From Gottfriedia endophytica (GTDB lineage: Bacteria > Bacillota > Bacilli > Bacillales > Bacillaceae_G), in assembly GCF_017814275.1 (NCBI RefSeq), contig NZ_JAGIYQ010000001.1:281515-345514 (forward strand): DNA of 64,000 nt, in the 5' to 3' direction. Of the stretch, positions 1 to 9,412 are shown in pieces. The position numbers were made by a program, and so were the translations under genes. Below the pieces are notes generated by a model. That model saw nothing but the letters and a program-made list of their open reading frames with translations. It was not told the origin of the DNA and did not search any database. Numbering within the stretch: position 1 is the stretch's first letter; each line of letters begins with the position of its first letter.

Positions 1-213
1 TATTGTAGTTGCATCTAATTCTAGACTAACTAAAATTCCAGCCACTTGAACTGGATGGATAATATATGGTTCTCCTGATTTACGGAATTGGTCAATATGT
101 GCATCTCTTGCATATTCATATGCACGTTTAATAAACGCCACATCTTCTTGTTTTAAATAGTGTGACGCTTGTTCAAAAACTTGTTCAGCTGTTAACACCT
201 GCTCATTCGCCAT
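1..213 (-). CDS. relA: RelA/Rsh (p)ppGpp synthetase/hydrolase, N-terminal 71 codons only
   Basis: This is the start of the bifunctional stringent-response enzyme that makes and degrades (p)ppGpp; the rest lies beyond the left edge. The ATG is at 211-213, and the 71 visible codons (MANEQVLTAEQVFEQASHYL and onward, through KSGEPYIIHPVQVAGIL) match the start of the HD hydrolase domain of Bacillus RelA. The catalytic HD residues are not yet reached. Its position upstream of apt and recJ on the same strand is the B. subtilis order recJ-apt-relA. An apt terminator lies between, so relA probably has its own promoter in the 265-bp gap. Confidence 0.93.
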   Translation of the reverse strand, partial: MANEQVLTAEQVFEQASHYLKQEDVAFIKRAYEYARDAHIDQFRKSGEPYIIHPVQVAGILVSLELDATTI

Positions 214-427
214 AAACTCACCTTACATCTAGTAATTTCTTTTATTATCTTTAATAATTCTACATTTGTAAAGCATCATTCATCTTATTTCAACTTTTTT
301 TGCACGATCGGATCAAATGAGGAAACTATGTTTTACTAGATGTGAGCTTTGGTCATTAGCAACTGAAGCAAAACATAAATTCCATTATTTTATAAATTAA
401 CCCACACTATTCCATATATATTTCTTA

Positions 428-458
428 AGAAAAAAAGAGCACTCCATAGAGTGCTCAT
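428..458 (-). terminator. Rho-independent terminator after apt
   Basis: On the minus strand GAGCACTC and GAGTGCTC form an 8-bp stem around a 4-nt loop (437-456), followed by seven T. It lies about 20 bp after the apt stop and separates recJ-apt from relA. Confidence 0.9.
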
Positions 459-478
459 AGAGATCGTATCCCTTATTA

Positions 479-991
479 TTAATATGTCATTAAAGTGAAT
501 ACATCATAACCATCTAATTTTTTACGACCATCTAAATAAGATAGTTCAATTAGGAATGCGATTCCTACAACGATTCCACCTAATTCTTCAACAAGTTTAA
601 TTGTTGCTTCAATCGTTCCACCAGTTGCTAATAAGTCATCTGTAATTAAAACTCTTTGACCTGGTTTAATCGCATCTTTATGCATTGTAAGTGTATTCTT
701 ACCATATTCTAAATCATAATCATATGAAATTACTTCGCGTGGTAATTTACCTGGTTTACGAACTGGAGCAAATCCAACTTCTAATGCGTAAGAGATTGGA
801 CATCCTACAATAAATCCGCGAGCTTCAGGACCAACGACTAAATCGATGTCTTTTTCTTTCGCATATTTTACGATTTCATCTGTAGCAGCTTTATACGCTT
901 TTCCATCAATCATTAATGATGAAATATCTTTAAATTGAACCCCTTCTTTTGGCCAATTTGGGACAATTGTAATATAATCTTTAAAATTCAT
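479..991 (-). CDS. apt: Adenine phosphoribosyltransferase
   Basis: Cytosolic purine-salvage enzyme that converts adenine plus PRPP to AMP and pyrophosphate. The 170-residue length is normal for the family. The type I phosphoribosyltransferase PRPP-binding loop is plain at residues 114-126 ([13 protein letters not shown]), and GPEARGF near residues 54-60 is the conserved adenine-site segment. It begins 19 bp after recJ on the same strand, preceded by a good ribosome site (AGGAGG), and ends at a strong terminator. recJ-apt is therefore a likely transcription unit, with relA next as in B. subtilis. Confidence 0.97.
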   Translation of the reverse strand: MNFKDYITIVPNWPKEGVQFKDISSLMIDGKAYKAATDEIVKYAKEKDIDLVVGPEARGFIVGCPISYALEVGFAPVRKPGKLPREVISYDYDLEYGKNTLTMHKDAIKPGQRVLITDDLLATGGTIEATIKLVEELGGIVVGIAFLIELSYLDGRKKLDGYDVFTLMTY

Positions 992-1010
992 TAACTAACT
1001 TCCTCCTGAT

Positions 1011-3338
1011 TTATATATGAGAAATTTGAAGTTTTAAGAAAAACGACTTTAATTCATCACATGTTGAGTATAAAAATATTCGTTCTAATTCGATATTTAA
1101 AAGTTTTTGTTCATATGTTCTTGATTGAGTTAAATCTTTTTTATCACTTTGTGGCAATAAACGAATTTTCCCATCTTCTATTGTAACAAATTCTAAATCA
1201 AAAAACACCTGTGTCATAAAATCTAGCTGACTTTTTTTCCAAACCATTTTTTTACAAAGAGCTTCTTCATATTTCTTTATGTCGAAAGGATTCGTATTTG
1301 CAAGGATTCCATAGTATTTTTTAAAGTTTTCTCTACTTGGAATAGGAGTAAATAAATGTGAATCTTCTTGCTCAAAGATAAGATAAATCCGTTTAGGAAA
1401 ACTGTCTTGAAATAGACTTTTCATTTCATCTTCATTATTTGGAAGACTTAAGAGTACTAAATAAGCATTTGATAGATCGATTCCATTTTGAACTTGGTCA
1501 TAAGAAATAAAATGAGCTAAAGGATATTTTCTAGACAATTGTTCAGTCTTATATTCATTATGAGAAACAAATATTAACTGATCTTCCTCTACAGAAAAAT
1601 TTATTTTACTAACATCTTGTCCTCTATAATCAAATAATTGCCAGTCATCAACTTTTATATCCTGTAACATCATTTGTGGCTTTCGTAATCCATTCCACTC
1701 ATTAATGGATAACATTCCTAATACTGATACTTTTGCTGTCGGTGAAATCTCACTAACTACTTGTCCAAAACTAAAACCAACAACATCTAACATTGCTTCA
1801 TTATCTTTCAATTGGCATTTCAAGTGATTTCCATCACTACCAATTTGGCGTAAACCAGCAATGTTTACATCTTTAATTTCAATAAAAGGTTTCGGATTAT
1901 GCATTCCAAATGGTGCTAATAAATTTATTTCATTTATAAGTGAAATAGTGACGTCTTCAACAGTACACTTAATGTCTACTTCTTTCAGTGGTGTAAAATC
2001 TTCTTCTGTTAGTAATTCATCTGCATACTGATTAAGTCTTTGACGTAGTTCTTCAACATCATCAATTGCAAGTGTCATACCCGCTGCAAGTGTATGTCCA
2101 CCAAAATGAGGAAGAATTTCTTTGCATTTAGACAAATTATCAAAAAGAGAAAAGCCTTCAATACTTCTTGCAGAACCTTTAGCGATTCCTTTTTCGTGAT
2201 CAATACTTAGTACAATGACTGGTTTATAATATCGATCAACTAACCTAGATGCAACAATTCCAACAACGCCTGCATTCCATCCTTCTTTAGCTAAGACGAA
2301 CACTTTATTCGAACAAGAATCATCAAGTTGATTAACTTGTTCAATGGCTTCTTCCGTCATCATATTAACTAATTCTTGTCTTTCTCTATTTAATCCATCG
2401 ATTTGCTGGGCTTGTAATTTCGCTTGGTTTTTATCTTGCTCAAGCAATAAATCAACAGCAGGCTTAGCATCTCCTAAACGGCCAACTGCATTAATACGAG
2501 GTCCTAATGCAAAACCAATTGTTTCTTCTGTTATTGAATCAGAAGTGATCCCACTTATTTCTAATAATGCTTGAAGACCAACGAATTTTGTTTGACGGAG
2601 CTGACGAACACCTTTTTTTACGATCAATCTGTTTTCATCAACTAACGGAACTAAATCAGCAACGGTACCAATCGATACGATTTCAAAAAACTCCTCAGGA
2701 ATTCGATTTAGTAAAGCTGTTGCAAATTTAAATACAACACCTACACCCGCTAACTCTTTAAAAGGGTAATTCGGACTTAACTTTGGATGAATCGTAGCAA
2801 TTGTATTAGGTAATACCTCTTGTGCTTCATGGTGGTCAGTAATGATGACGTCCATTCCTAACTCATTTGCAAAATTTACTTCGCTTACGGCAGCTATTCC
2901 AGTATCGACCGTTATAATTAACTTATACCCTTGATCACTTGCCCACTGAAATGCTTTTTTATTCGGTCCATATCCTTCCGTAAAACGGTTAGGTATATAA
3001 AAATCTACATCTGCTTCTAATTTTTTCAACGTTAGCAATAAAACTGTTGTACTACTAACTCCATCTGCATCGTAATCACCAAAAATCAAGATCTTTTCTT
3101 TTTGGTCAATCGCTTTTCTAACGCGTTCAACTGCAATATCCATTCCTTCAAGTAGAAATGGGTCATGAAAGCTCATATTTTCTTCATATAAAAATTTTTC
3201 TGCTTCATCAATTTTTGTAATACCTCGATTAACGAGTAATTTAGCTAAAAGAGGGGATATATTTAATTTATTACTGAATAATTCTTCTACTTCTAGATTT
3301 TCTTCTTTCTGTTTCCATCTAGCTTTTGCTTTTAACAA
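1011..3338 (-). CDS. recJ: Single-stranded-DNA-specific exonuclease RecJ
   Basis: 5'-3' single-strand DNA exonuclease acting in recombinational repair and mismatch repair. DHH-superfamily metal ligands are present: DYDADG at residues 88-93, VDTG near 145 and DHH at 168-170, with the DHHA1 motif GGHTLAAGM in the middle and a long Firmicute-type C-terminal region. Start choice: a GTG at 3345-3347 lies inside the ribosome site (AGGGGTGAT). A TTG at 3336-3338, eight bases after that site, gives MLKAKARWK, which resembles the B. subtilis N-terminus, so I use it (775 aa). Followed by apt. Confidence 0.95.
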   Translation of the reverse strand: MLKAKARWKQKEENLEVEELFSNKLNISPLLAKLLVNRGITKIDEAEKFLYEENMSFHDPFLLEGMDIAVERVRKAIDQKEKILIFGDYDADGVSSTTVLLLTLKKLEADVDFYIPNRFTEGYGPNKKAFQWASDQGYKLIITVDTGIAAVSEVNFANELGMDVIITDHHEAQEVLPNTIATIHPKLSPNYPFKELAGVGVVFKFATALLNRIPEEFFEIVSIGTVADLVPLVDENRLIVKKGVRQLRQTKFVGLQALLEISGITSDSITEETIGFALGPRINAVGRLGDAKPAVDLLLEQDKNQAKLQAQQIDGLNRERQELVNMMTEEAIEQVNQLDDSCSNKVFVLAKEGWNAGVVGIVASRLVDRYYKPVIVLSIDHEKGIAKGSARSIEGFSLFDNLSKCKEILPHFGGHTLAAGMTLAIDDVEELRQRLNQYADELLTEEDFTPLKEVDIKCTVEDVTISLINEINLLAPFGMHNPKPFIEIKDVNIAGLRQIGSDGNHLKCQLKDNEAMLDVVGFSFGQVVSEISPTAKVSVLGMLSINEWNGLRKPQMMLQDIKVDDWQLFDYRGQDVSKINFSVEEDQLIFVSHNEYKTEQLSRKYPLAHFISYDQVQNGIDLSNAYLVLLSLPNNEDEMKSLFQDSFPKRIYLIFEQEDSHLFTPIPSRENFKKYYGILANTNPFDIKKYEEALCKKMVWKKSQLDFMTQVFFDLEFVTIEDGKIRLLPQSDKKDLTQSRTYEQKLLNIELERIFLYSTCDELKSFFLKLQISHI

Positions 3339-3483
3339 CTTTATCACCCCTAACTGTCTTATTATACTAAAGCTGATCTATTGGATGAAAGAGTTAATTG
3401 TCTTATTGGAATGGAAATCAACTTATCACAATCTTAAATAGCAACTAAGTTTATGAAAATAACCTTTAGAAAAGAGACAAGAC

Positions 3484-3516
3484 AAAAAAAAGAGCGTAAG
3501 TATGAACCTACGCTCT
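3484..3516 (-). terminator. Rho-independent terminator after secDF
   Basis: AGAGCGTA (3491-3498) pairs with TACGCTCT (3509-3516); read on the minus strand the stem is followed by a run of T (3484-3490). It lies 7 bp past the secDF stop. Confidence 0.87.
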
Positions 3517-3523
3517 TTACAAC

Positions 3524-5767
3524 TTATTTTGCTTCTTCAACAGTTTCAATCACTTTATTTTTATTTAATTCACGTGTTTTAATCATCAACCAAATTTGAG
3601 AAGCAACGAAAATAGAAGAATACGTACCTACAACTAACCCTACTAATAAGGCAATTGAAAAGTTTGTTATAGATGAGCTACCAAATATTAACAATGCTAA
3701 TACGGCAACGATTACTGTCAATACAGTTTTAACTGAACGGCCAAGCGTTTGACGAATTGATTCGTTCACTACTTCTTTTAATTCGTCCACTGTACGGATT
3801 TTCTTCTTTAACTTCATATTTTCACGAACTCGGTCAAATGTAACGATCGAGTCATTAATTGAGTAACCAACGATTGTCAGTACTGCTGCAATAAATGTTA
3901 CATCAACTTCTAATCTAAAGATACTAAAGAACACAACGATAAAGAATGCATCATGTAAAAGCGCAAGAATTGCCGATATTGCATATGAGAATTGGAATCG
4001 TATCGAAACGTATAAAATAATTCCAAGGGATGCAATACATAATGCTTTGAGTGCATTCATCGCAAGCTCTTTACCTACGATTGGATCAACTGTACTTATG
4101 TTTGGTTCACTTCCAAATTTTTTACTAAAATCAGATTTAACTTGTGCAATTTGATCTTTTGATAAAACACCTTTAAACGTTAAAGAACCTGATTTAGCAC
4201 CATTTTGTGAAATTGAAATTTCTTCAGGCTGCTTAAGTTTTAATGTTGTTATTTCTTGTTGAACAACTTGTTTTGTTATCGTTGTATTTGATTCAAACGT
4301 AACCCGTGTTCCACTTGCAAAGTCAATTCCTAAATTTAGTTTGAAAATTGATAGGATAATCACTCCGACAATTAACGTTACGATTGATAAATATAAAAAC
4401 TTTCGTCCAACACTAACAAAATCGATTTTGTCATATTTTGTTGGTGGATGAGCTAGATTATGATTTAAACCTAAAATTTCGCTTTCTTTAACTGAGAACC
4501 ATGATTTTTTCTTATTTAAATATCGGCTTTGTACTAGTAAAGATAATAATAGTCTAGAACCGAATACTGCCGTTACGAAACTTACAAAAATACTAACCAT
4601 TAAACTTGTTGCAAACCCTTTTACAGAGCTTGTACCAAATGCAAATAATACTACTGCAGCTAATAAAGTAGTGATGTTCGCATCAAAAATCGTACCAAAA
4701 GAACGATGGTTCCCTGCTCGATATGCTGCTGCGACTGATTTTCCTAACTTCAATTCATCTTTTATTCGTTCGTATGTAATAATATTGTTATCTACTGCTA
4801 TCCCTACCCCTAAAATTAATGCCGCTATACCCGGTAAGGTTAGAACTGCATTCATCCAATCAAACACTAATAACGTTAAATATAGATAAGCTGAAAGCAT
4901 AATACATGCAATAAGACCAGGCAGTCTGTAAAAGAACAACATGAATAAATAGATGACAGCTATACCAATTGCGCCTGCAAAAATTGTTTCATGAAGTGCA
5001 TCTTGTCCGAATTTAGCGCCAATAGATGTAGAATACATTTCTTCTAAATTAACCGGTAATGCACCTGCATCAAGTAAATCTGCTAATTCTTTTGCGTTTT
5101 TCACAGTAAAGCTTGGGCCAACAATTGAAAGTGAGTCCTGTGTAAATACTTGGTTTACTGAAGCAGCTGATAAATATTTCGGATGTGGCTTAGCTGATTC
5201 TTTTTTAAATGAATCTTTTCCTTCTTGGAAATCAAGCCAAATAACCATCATATTGTTAGGAGGACCCATATTTAAGACTTTTTGAGTCACTTGTTTAACT
5301 TTACTTGCATCTTTGAACGTAATCACAACATCCGGATGACCATTTTCATCAAACGACGACTTTGCTCCGCCCGGTTTTAAATCCTTCCCACTCATCAGGA
5401 CGTGATCATTTACATCACGAATTGTTAAATTAGCTTCTGTTGATAAAATACTTCTAGCTTTTGCTTGATCTTTTACCCCAGCTAATTGAACACGGATTCG
5501 ATCTTTCCCTTCGACCTGAATATTTGGTTCACTAACCCCAAGAACGTTAACACGCTTTTCAAGGGCTGTTGCGGTACTAAGTAAAACACTTTGATCAATT
5601 TTGTCTCCTTTTTCGATCGGCTTAACCTTATAAAGCACTTCAAAACCACCTTGTAAATCAAGGCCAAGCTTAATGCTTTTGGCTGTGCTCATTACAGTTG
5701 TCCCAATCACTGCTGCTAATACGGCAACAATTAAAAAGAAGGCAACAATTCTGTTTCTTTTTACCAT
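3524..5767 (-). CDS. secDF: Protein translocase subunit SecDF (fused SecD-SecF)
   Basis: Proton-driven accessory motor of the Sec translocon that pulls preproteins across the membrane. SecD and SecF are one 747-residue chain, as is usual in Bacillus. The SecD half has TM1 at about 8-26, the conserved LGLDLQGG at 34-41, a large extracytoplasmic P1 region, and a five-helix bundle containing the segment GIAVDNNIITYERI. The SecF half begins near residue 430 and repeats this architecture (LGIDFASGTRV, VGYSINDSIVTFDRVREN). GGAGG lies about 10 bp before the ATG. It sits between comN and recJ in the B. subtilis order. Confidence 0.97.
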   Translation of the reverse strand: MVKRNRIVAFFLIVAVLAAVIGTTVMSTAKSIKLGLDLQGGFEVLYKVKPIEKGDKIDQSVLLSTATALEKRVNVLGVSEPNIQVEGKDRIRVQLAGVKDQAKARSILSTEANLTIRDVNDHVLMSGKDLKPGGAKSSFDENGHPDVVITFKDASKVKQVTQKVLNMGPPNNMMVIWLDFQEGKDSFKKESAKPHPKYLSAASVNQVFTQDSLSIVGPSFTVKNAKELADLLDAGALPVNLEEMYSTSIGAKFGQDALHETIFAGAIGIAVIYLFMLFFYRLPGLIACIMLSAYLYLTLLVFDWMNAVLTLPGIAALILGVGIAVDNNIITYERIKDELKLGKSVAAAYRAGNHRSFGTIFDANITTLLAAVVLFAFGTSSVKGFATSLMVSIFVSFVTAVFGSRLLLSLLVQSRYLNKKKSWFSVKESEILGLNHNLAHPPTKYDKIDFVSVGRKFLYLSIVTLIVGVIILSIFKLNLGIDFASGTRVTFESNTTITKQVVQQEITTLKLKQPEEISISQNGAKSGSLTFKGVLSKDQIAQVKSDFSKKFGSEPNISTVDPIVGKELAMNALKALCIASLGIILYVSIRFQFSYAISAILALLHDAFFIVVFFSIFRLEVDVTFIAAVLTIVGYSINDSIVTFDRVRENMKLKKKIRTVDELKEVVNESIRQTLGRSVKTVLTVIVAVLALLIFGSSSITNFSIALLVGLVVGTYSSIFVASQIWLMIKTRELNKNKVIETVEEAK

Positions 5768-5868
5768 GTTGTTGGTTTCCTCCTCTAAATCCTTCAGCTC
5801 AGTTGAACAGAATGATTTTTAATCATTCTTTTATTATACTAACGCTGATTTTTTATTGTCAATTTATG

Positions 5869-6147
5869 TTAAATTGAATCACCAAACTGCCAATTAGGAG
5901 ATTTAAATGCCTCAATTCTGACATAGTTCATGTAATCGTTAATCGTCAAGGATAAAATGTCTTCTACTAACTGAAAAAGTTTAGGTTCATCATCCATTTT
6001 TCTCCATATAGAGTTTTTTAAACAATCCCATAAATCATCCATAGAAACTGTATCATAACCTAACAATTCAAATTCCTCTAACTTACTTACCAACACAACT
6101 TGTAATTGTGGTCGAAATTTCTCTACATGATGATTGGTTATAGACAT
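5869..6147 (-). CDS. comN: ComN-type post-transcriptional regulator
   Basis: A 92-residue protein of the ComN/YrzD family. In B. subtilis, ComN promotes accumulation of the comE late-competence mRNA and associates with DivIVA at division sites. Length, lack of membrane segments and the segment LGYDTVSMDDLWDCLKNSIW in the middle fit the family, and the location between secDF and divergent spoVB is the B. subtilis one. A ribosome site (AAGGAGGG) precedes the ATG. Whether this organism is naturally competent cannot be judged here. Confidence 0.85.
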   Translation of the reverse strand: MSITNHHVEKFRPQLQVVLVSKLEEFELLGYDTVSMDDLWDCLKNSIWRKMDDEPKLFQLVEDILSLTINDYMNYVRIEAFKSPNWQFGDSI

Positions 6148-6294
6148 TTCTAACCCTCCTTAAATTTCTGTATTTTTAGAAAACTAAACTTGAACGATTA
6201 GATAACTATTTATTGAACTTGTCATGCTTGGCCACTTGACTAGCATATATATAATTGTAAATCATTCTAAGCTATTTGAGAAGGTGGTAACGTC

Positions 6295-7848
6295 ATGTCT
6301 AAGCAAACCTTTTTGCGCGGGACTTTTTTCCTGTTAGTTGCAGGGTTTATTACACGTATATTAGGATTTATTAATCGAATTGTTGTAGCTCGTATAATGG
6401 GAGAAGAGGGCGTTGGACTATATATGATGGCTGTGCCTACGTTATTTTTAGTCATGACGTTAACTCAGCTGGGCTTACCGATTGCAATCTCAAAACTTGT
6501 GGCAGAAGCAATTGCTCAAAATCGTCGTGATCAAATAAGAAAAATATTAGCGATTTCCATGTCAATTACAGGCATACTTAGTATTATTTTCACAGCAGCT
6601 ATGATGTTTTTATCACCATTTATCGCAAAACATCTTCTTACTGATGCACGTACGATGTATCCATTATTAGCAATCGCTCCTATTGTACCAATCATTGCTG
6701 TTTCATCTGTTTTACGTGGGTATTTCCAAGGCATACAGAATATGCGTCCATCCTCATATTCACAAGTGATCGAACAAATTGTACGAATTGTATTAGTAGC
6801 AGTATGTACGAAAGCATTTCTTCCTTATGGAGTAGAATATGCCGCAAGTGGAGCTATTCTTTCATCAGTTATTGGTGAGTTAGCGTCACTCTTAATTGTA
6901 ATCTATATGTTCAAAAAAGAAACAAAGGCAGGATTTATAAAAGGTTTTAAACAGAACATCAGTGGTGGAAGAAAAACGTTAAACAGCTTGTTACAAATCG
7001 CTTTACCAACAACTGGTAGTAAACTGATTGGATCAATTTCAATGTTTTTAGAACCAATTGTCGTATCTCAAAGTTTAGCTATCGCTGGTTTAACTACATC
7101 AGTTGCGACGAAGCAGTACGGTTTACTTTCAGGATATGCACTTCCATTACTTCTCCTACCAGCTTTTATTACTTACGCCTTATCAACTTCTCTAGTTCCC
7201 GCAATAAGTGAGGCAATGGCAGTAAAAGACAAGAAAACCGTTGAAAGAAGACTTCAACAATCATTACGGTTTTCAATGATTGCAGGTGGATGGTCAGTCG
7301 TTATTTTATACGTATTTGCTTCGCCAATTCTCCAATTAATGTATAAAAGTGACCAAGCTACCCCATTTATTTTATTACTGGCTCCTTGTTTTATTTTTTA
7401 TTATTTCCAAGGTCCATTACAAGCAGTACTACAAGCACTAAACTTAGCAAATTCAGCAATGATTAATAGCTTTGTTGGTACAGTCGTAAAAATTGGCTGC
7501 ATTTTACTTCTTGCTACTAACCCTAAATTCGGTATTACTGGAGTAGCATTAGGAATTTGCATAAGTGTTGTTACCATCACGATTTTACATTATGTTACTG
7601 TTTTAAAAGCTATCCAATTTACGATTTACTTAAAAGATTATCTTTACTGCTTGTTAATCATCATTGGATGTGTTTATGTCGGAGCGTTTATGAAAAATAC
7701 AGTATTCTTTTCAAAGTCTTTATTAATTCAAACTTTTTCTTGTGTTTCGATTGTAAGCCTTCTTTATTGTTTATTACTTTTATTATTTAATCTTATTAAA
7801 AAAGAGGAAATTAAACGGATCGCTTCTTTTAATAAGCGTATATTTTAA
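6295..7848 (+). CDS. spoVB: Stage V sporulation protein SpoVB, MurJ/MATE-like lipid flippase
   Basis: Polytopic membrane protein (517 aa, about 14 predicted helices) of the MOP flippase superfamily. SpoVB is needed for spore cortex peptidoglycan, probably flipping lipid-linked precursors across the outer forespore membrane. The N-terminus (TFLRGTFFLLVAGFITRILG) and the segment RGYFQGIQNMRPSSYSQVIE are characteristic. GAGAAGGTGG lies upstream of the ATG at 6295. CATATATA at about 6243 is compatible with a sigma-E -10 element but is weak evidence. The gene is divergent from comN and followed on the same strand by an MraY paralogue. Confidence 0.95.
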   Translation: MSKQTFLRGTFFLLVAGFITRILGFINRIVVARIMGEEGVGLYMMAVPTLFLVMTLTQLGLPIAISKLVAEAIAQNRRDQIRKILAISMSITGILSIIFTAAMMFLSPFIAKHLLTDARTMYPLLAIAPIVPIIAVSSVLRGYFQGIQNMRPSSYSQVIEQIVRIVLVAVCTKAFLPYGVEYAASGAILSSVIGELASLLIVIYMFKKETKAGFIKGFKQNISGGRKTLNSLLQIALPTTGSKLIGSISMFLEPIVVSQSLAIAGLTTSVATKQYGLLSGYALPLLLLPAFITYALSTSLVPAISEAMAVKDKKTVERRLQQSLRFSMIAGGWSVVILYVFASPILQLMYKSDQATPFILLLAPCFIFYYFQGPLQAVLQALNLANSAMINSFVGTVVKIGCILLLATNPKFGITGVALGICISVVTITILHYVTVLKAIQFTIYLKDYLYCLLIIIGCVYVGAFMKNTVFFSKSLLIQTFSCVSIVSLLYCLLLLLFNLIKKEEIKRIASFNKRIF

Positions 7849-7849
7849 A

Positions 7850-7899
7850 GGCTGTTTTCGTAAACTTTGTTGCTATTTCAGTATGTGTAAGTTGATTGG
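7850..7899 (+). repeat. Family A repeat, solo left end
   Basis: Starts GGCTGTTTTCG and continues through TTTGTTGCTATTTCAG to GTAAGTTGATTGGG, matching the left ends of the long family A copies. The GC-rich core and right end are absent. It fills the spoVB-mraY paralogue gap. Confidence 0.75.
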
Positions 7900-7932
7900 G
7901 TAAATAGTAAAGGGAAAAGGAGTAAATGAAAA

Positions 7933-8889
7933 GTGATTAACCATATAATCCCAGCGTTAATTTCTTTTGTAGTCGTTTCAATTTTATCTCCACTATTAAT
8001 TGCTGTTTTGAGACAACTTAGGCTCATTCAACCGATAAGAAAAGAACTTCCTTCAGATCATCAGTTAAAAAAAGGCACTCCGTTAATGTTTGGAATTATT
8101 CTTTTTGTAGGAATTATAGTATCAATTCTTTTTTCTCCTACTCCATTAATGTATTTCTTGTCTATTACCTACATTCTTTTTAGTTTTGTTGGGTTTTTGG
8201 ACGATTTTTGGAAAGCTTCTCGTCAAGATCCAGGAGGGGTATCGGGTAAGACAAAACTTATTTTTCAATTTATTTTTACAGGTTCTTTGCTTTTTTACGT
8301 GATCAACGAATTAGGCATAGACACCAGCATTACTATTTATAAAAATATTTCCTTAGAGCTTCCAATGGTATTATATGTTTTTGTCATCACATTGTTTGTC
8401 GTAGGTTCTGCAAATGCCATTAACTTTACGGATGGATTAGACGGTCTTTTAGGAGTTGTTGCTATCCCTACATACTTTTTCTTTTTTATGATATCAGACA
8501 GATCAGAGGTGCAAATTTTTTGTTTAATTATGATTGGATGTTTACTCGGCTTTCTTATTTATAATGTCTATCCTGCCAAAGCATTTATGGGGGATACGGG
8601 ATCATTAGCTATAGGGGGATCGCTATCATTTCTTGCTGTTCTTGAGAAAGTTGAAATTTTAATTCCCATTTTGTTCTTTATCTATTTTGCTGAAGTACTT
8701 TCGGTTATTTTACAAGTTTTGTCATTTAAACTATTTCATAAGCGTATTTTCAGAATGACACCGATTCACTATCACTTTCGTTTAAAATATGGGTGGTCCG
8801 AAAATACAATTGTCACTTTTTTTGGATTTATTTCTTGGGTTTGTGCTTTTATCTGTTTAGCTTATTGGAGATTTCTTCTAAACCCATAA
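7933..8889 (+). CDS. MraY-like phospho-N-acetylmuramoyl-pentapeptide transferase, second copy outside the dcw cluster
   Basis: Polytopic membrane enzyme of the UDP-sugar:polyprenyl-phosphate transferase family (318 aa, about 10 helices). MraY proper makes lipid I from UDP-MurNAc-pentapeptide. Recognisable motifs: the Asp pair D90-D91 in GFLDDF, NAINFTDGLDGL at 161-172, MGDTGSL at 219-225 and RMTPIHYHF at 274-282. In canonical MraY the last reads PIHHHFE; here the middle His is Tyr and the Glu is Arg. The GTG start follows GGAG. The usual mraY lies between murE and murD, so this copy, 84 bp after spoVB on the same strand, is probably a paralogue for spore peptidoglycan. A WecA/TagO-type role is less likely given the MraY-like HYHF region. 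Confidence 0.8.
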   Translation: MINHIIPALISFVVVSILSPLLIAVLRQLRLIQPIRKELPSDHQLKKGTPLMFGIILFVGIIVSILFSPTPLMYFLSITYILFSFVGFLDDFWKASRQDPGGVSGKTKLIFQFIFTGSLLFYVINELGIDTSITIYKNISLELPMVLYVFVITLFVVGSANAINFTDGLDGLLGVVAIPTYFFFFMISDRSEVQIFCLIMIGCLLGFLIYNVYPAKAFMGDTGSLAIGGSLSFLAVLEKVEILIPILFFIYFAEVLSVILQVLSFKLFHKRIFRMTPIHYHFRLKYGWSENTIVTFFGFISWVCAFICLAYWRFLLNP

Positions 8890-9037
8890 ATAAAGTTATA
8901 ATCACTCCAATGAATATTAGAGGTAACCAGGCAATGCACAATGTAAAAAAAATATACCAAGGTCGAAAATCTGCCACCGCATAAATTGATGAACTAATCA
9001 ATATCCCGATAATTAAATAAACGGAGATGATTTCCAT
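8849..9037 (-). CDS. Small two-helix membrane protein, unrecognised
   Basis: A 62-residue ORF from ATG at 9035-9037, preceded by AAAGGAG about 12 bases upstream; the frame stays open to 9103 but without a ribosome site. It consists of two hydrophobic segments (about residues 5-22 and 29-53) and a short charged tail. It is convergent with the mraY-like gene and overlaps its last 41 bases. I do not recognise a family. Real membrane composition and a ribosome site argue for it; the overlap and small size argue for caution. Confidence 0.45.
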   Translation of the reverse strand: MEIISVYLIIGILISSSIYAVADFRPWYIFFTLCIAWLPLIFIGVIITLFMGLEEISNKLNR

Positions 9038-9306
9038 TTTGTCATCGAACTCCTTTTTAATATTATAAAAAGGTGCACTTGTAGGTGTACTAAATTTCGG
9101 CATAATATTAAAGTTTTTTTTGTTAAAACGAACTTCGACTTGAAGATCGTTTTAACTAGGAAATCCACATATATAGTATCCCTGTATTCAATTACAAAAT
9201 TAGATAAACTTCTTTGTTCTATAACAAAATGGCCCGTTTATTGAAAAACGTCTTCATGTAATTTGATTGTTCGAGTTTAAATATACAATCGAGCTTGTGA
9301 ATATTT

Positions 9307-9334
9307 ACACTATCCTGCCAGTTAGTGGAACAAG
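9307..9334. repeat. Family B palindromic repeat, CCTGCC variant
   Basis: ACTATCCTGCCAGTTAGTGG followed by AACAAG. It lies immediately beyond the VOC gene's terminator hairpin. Confidence 0.75.
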
Positions 9335-9361
9335 AAAAAGGAGCTGCAACTACAACTCCTT
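9333..9361 (-). terminator. Rho-independent terminator after the VOC gene
   Basis: AAGGAG (9338-9343) pairs with CTCCTT (9356-9361), and further CAGC/GTTG pairs extend the stem; on the minus strand it is followed by TTTTTC. It is 50 bp past the stop at 9413. Confidence 0.75.
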
Positions 9362-9412
9362 GTTTCGCTCAAGCATCCGTTTATTCAACAAAATTTGACT
9401 AATTACAACCCG

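Larger units (their letters stand above)
9104..9412. other. 309-bp gap with repeat and terminator
   Basis: Holds AT-rich DNA, a family B palindrome (9307-9334) and the terminator of the VOC gene. A second degenerate piece (AGCATCCGTTTATTCAAC, about 9370-9390) may be a decayed family B arm. No gene is seen. Confidence 0.6.

Noticed and set aside
5808-5836. AGAATGAT/ATCATTCT hairpin upstream of secDF as a comN terminator
   Set aside because: Its T-run is on the plus strand, opposite to comN, so it is at most a structure in the secDF leader.
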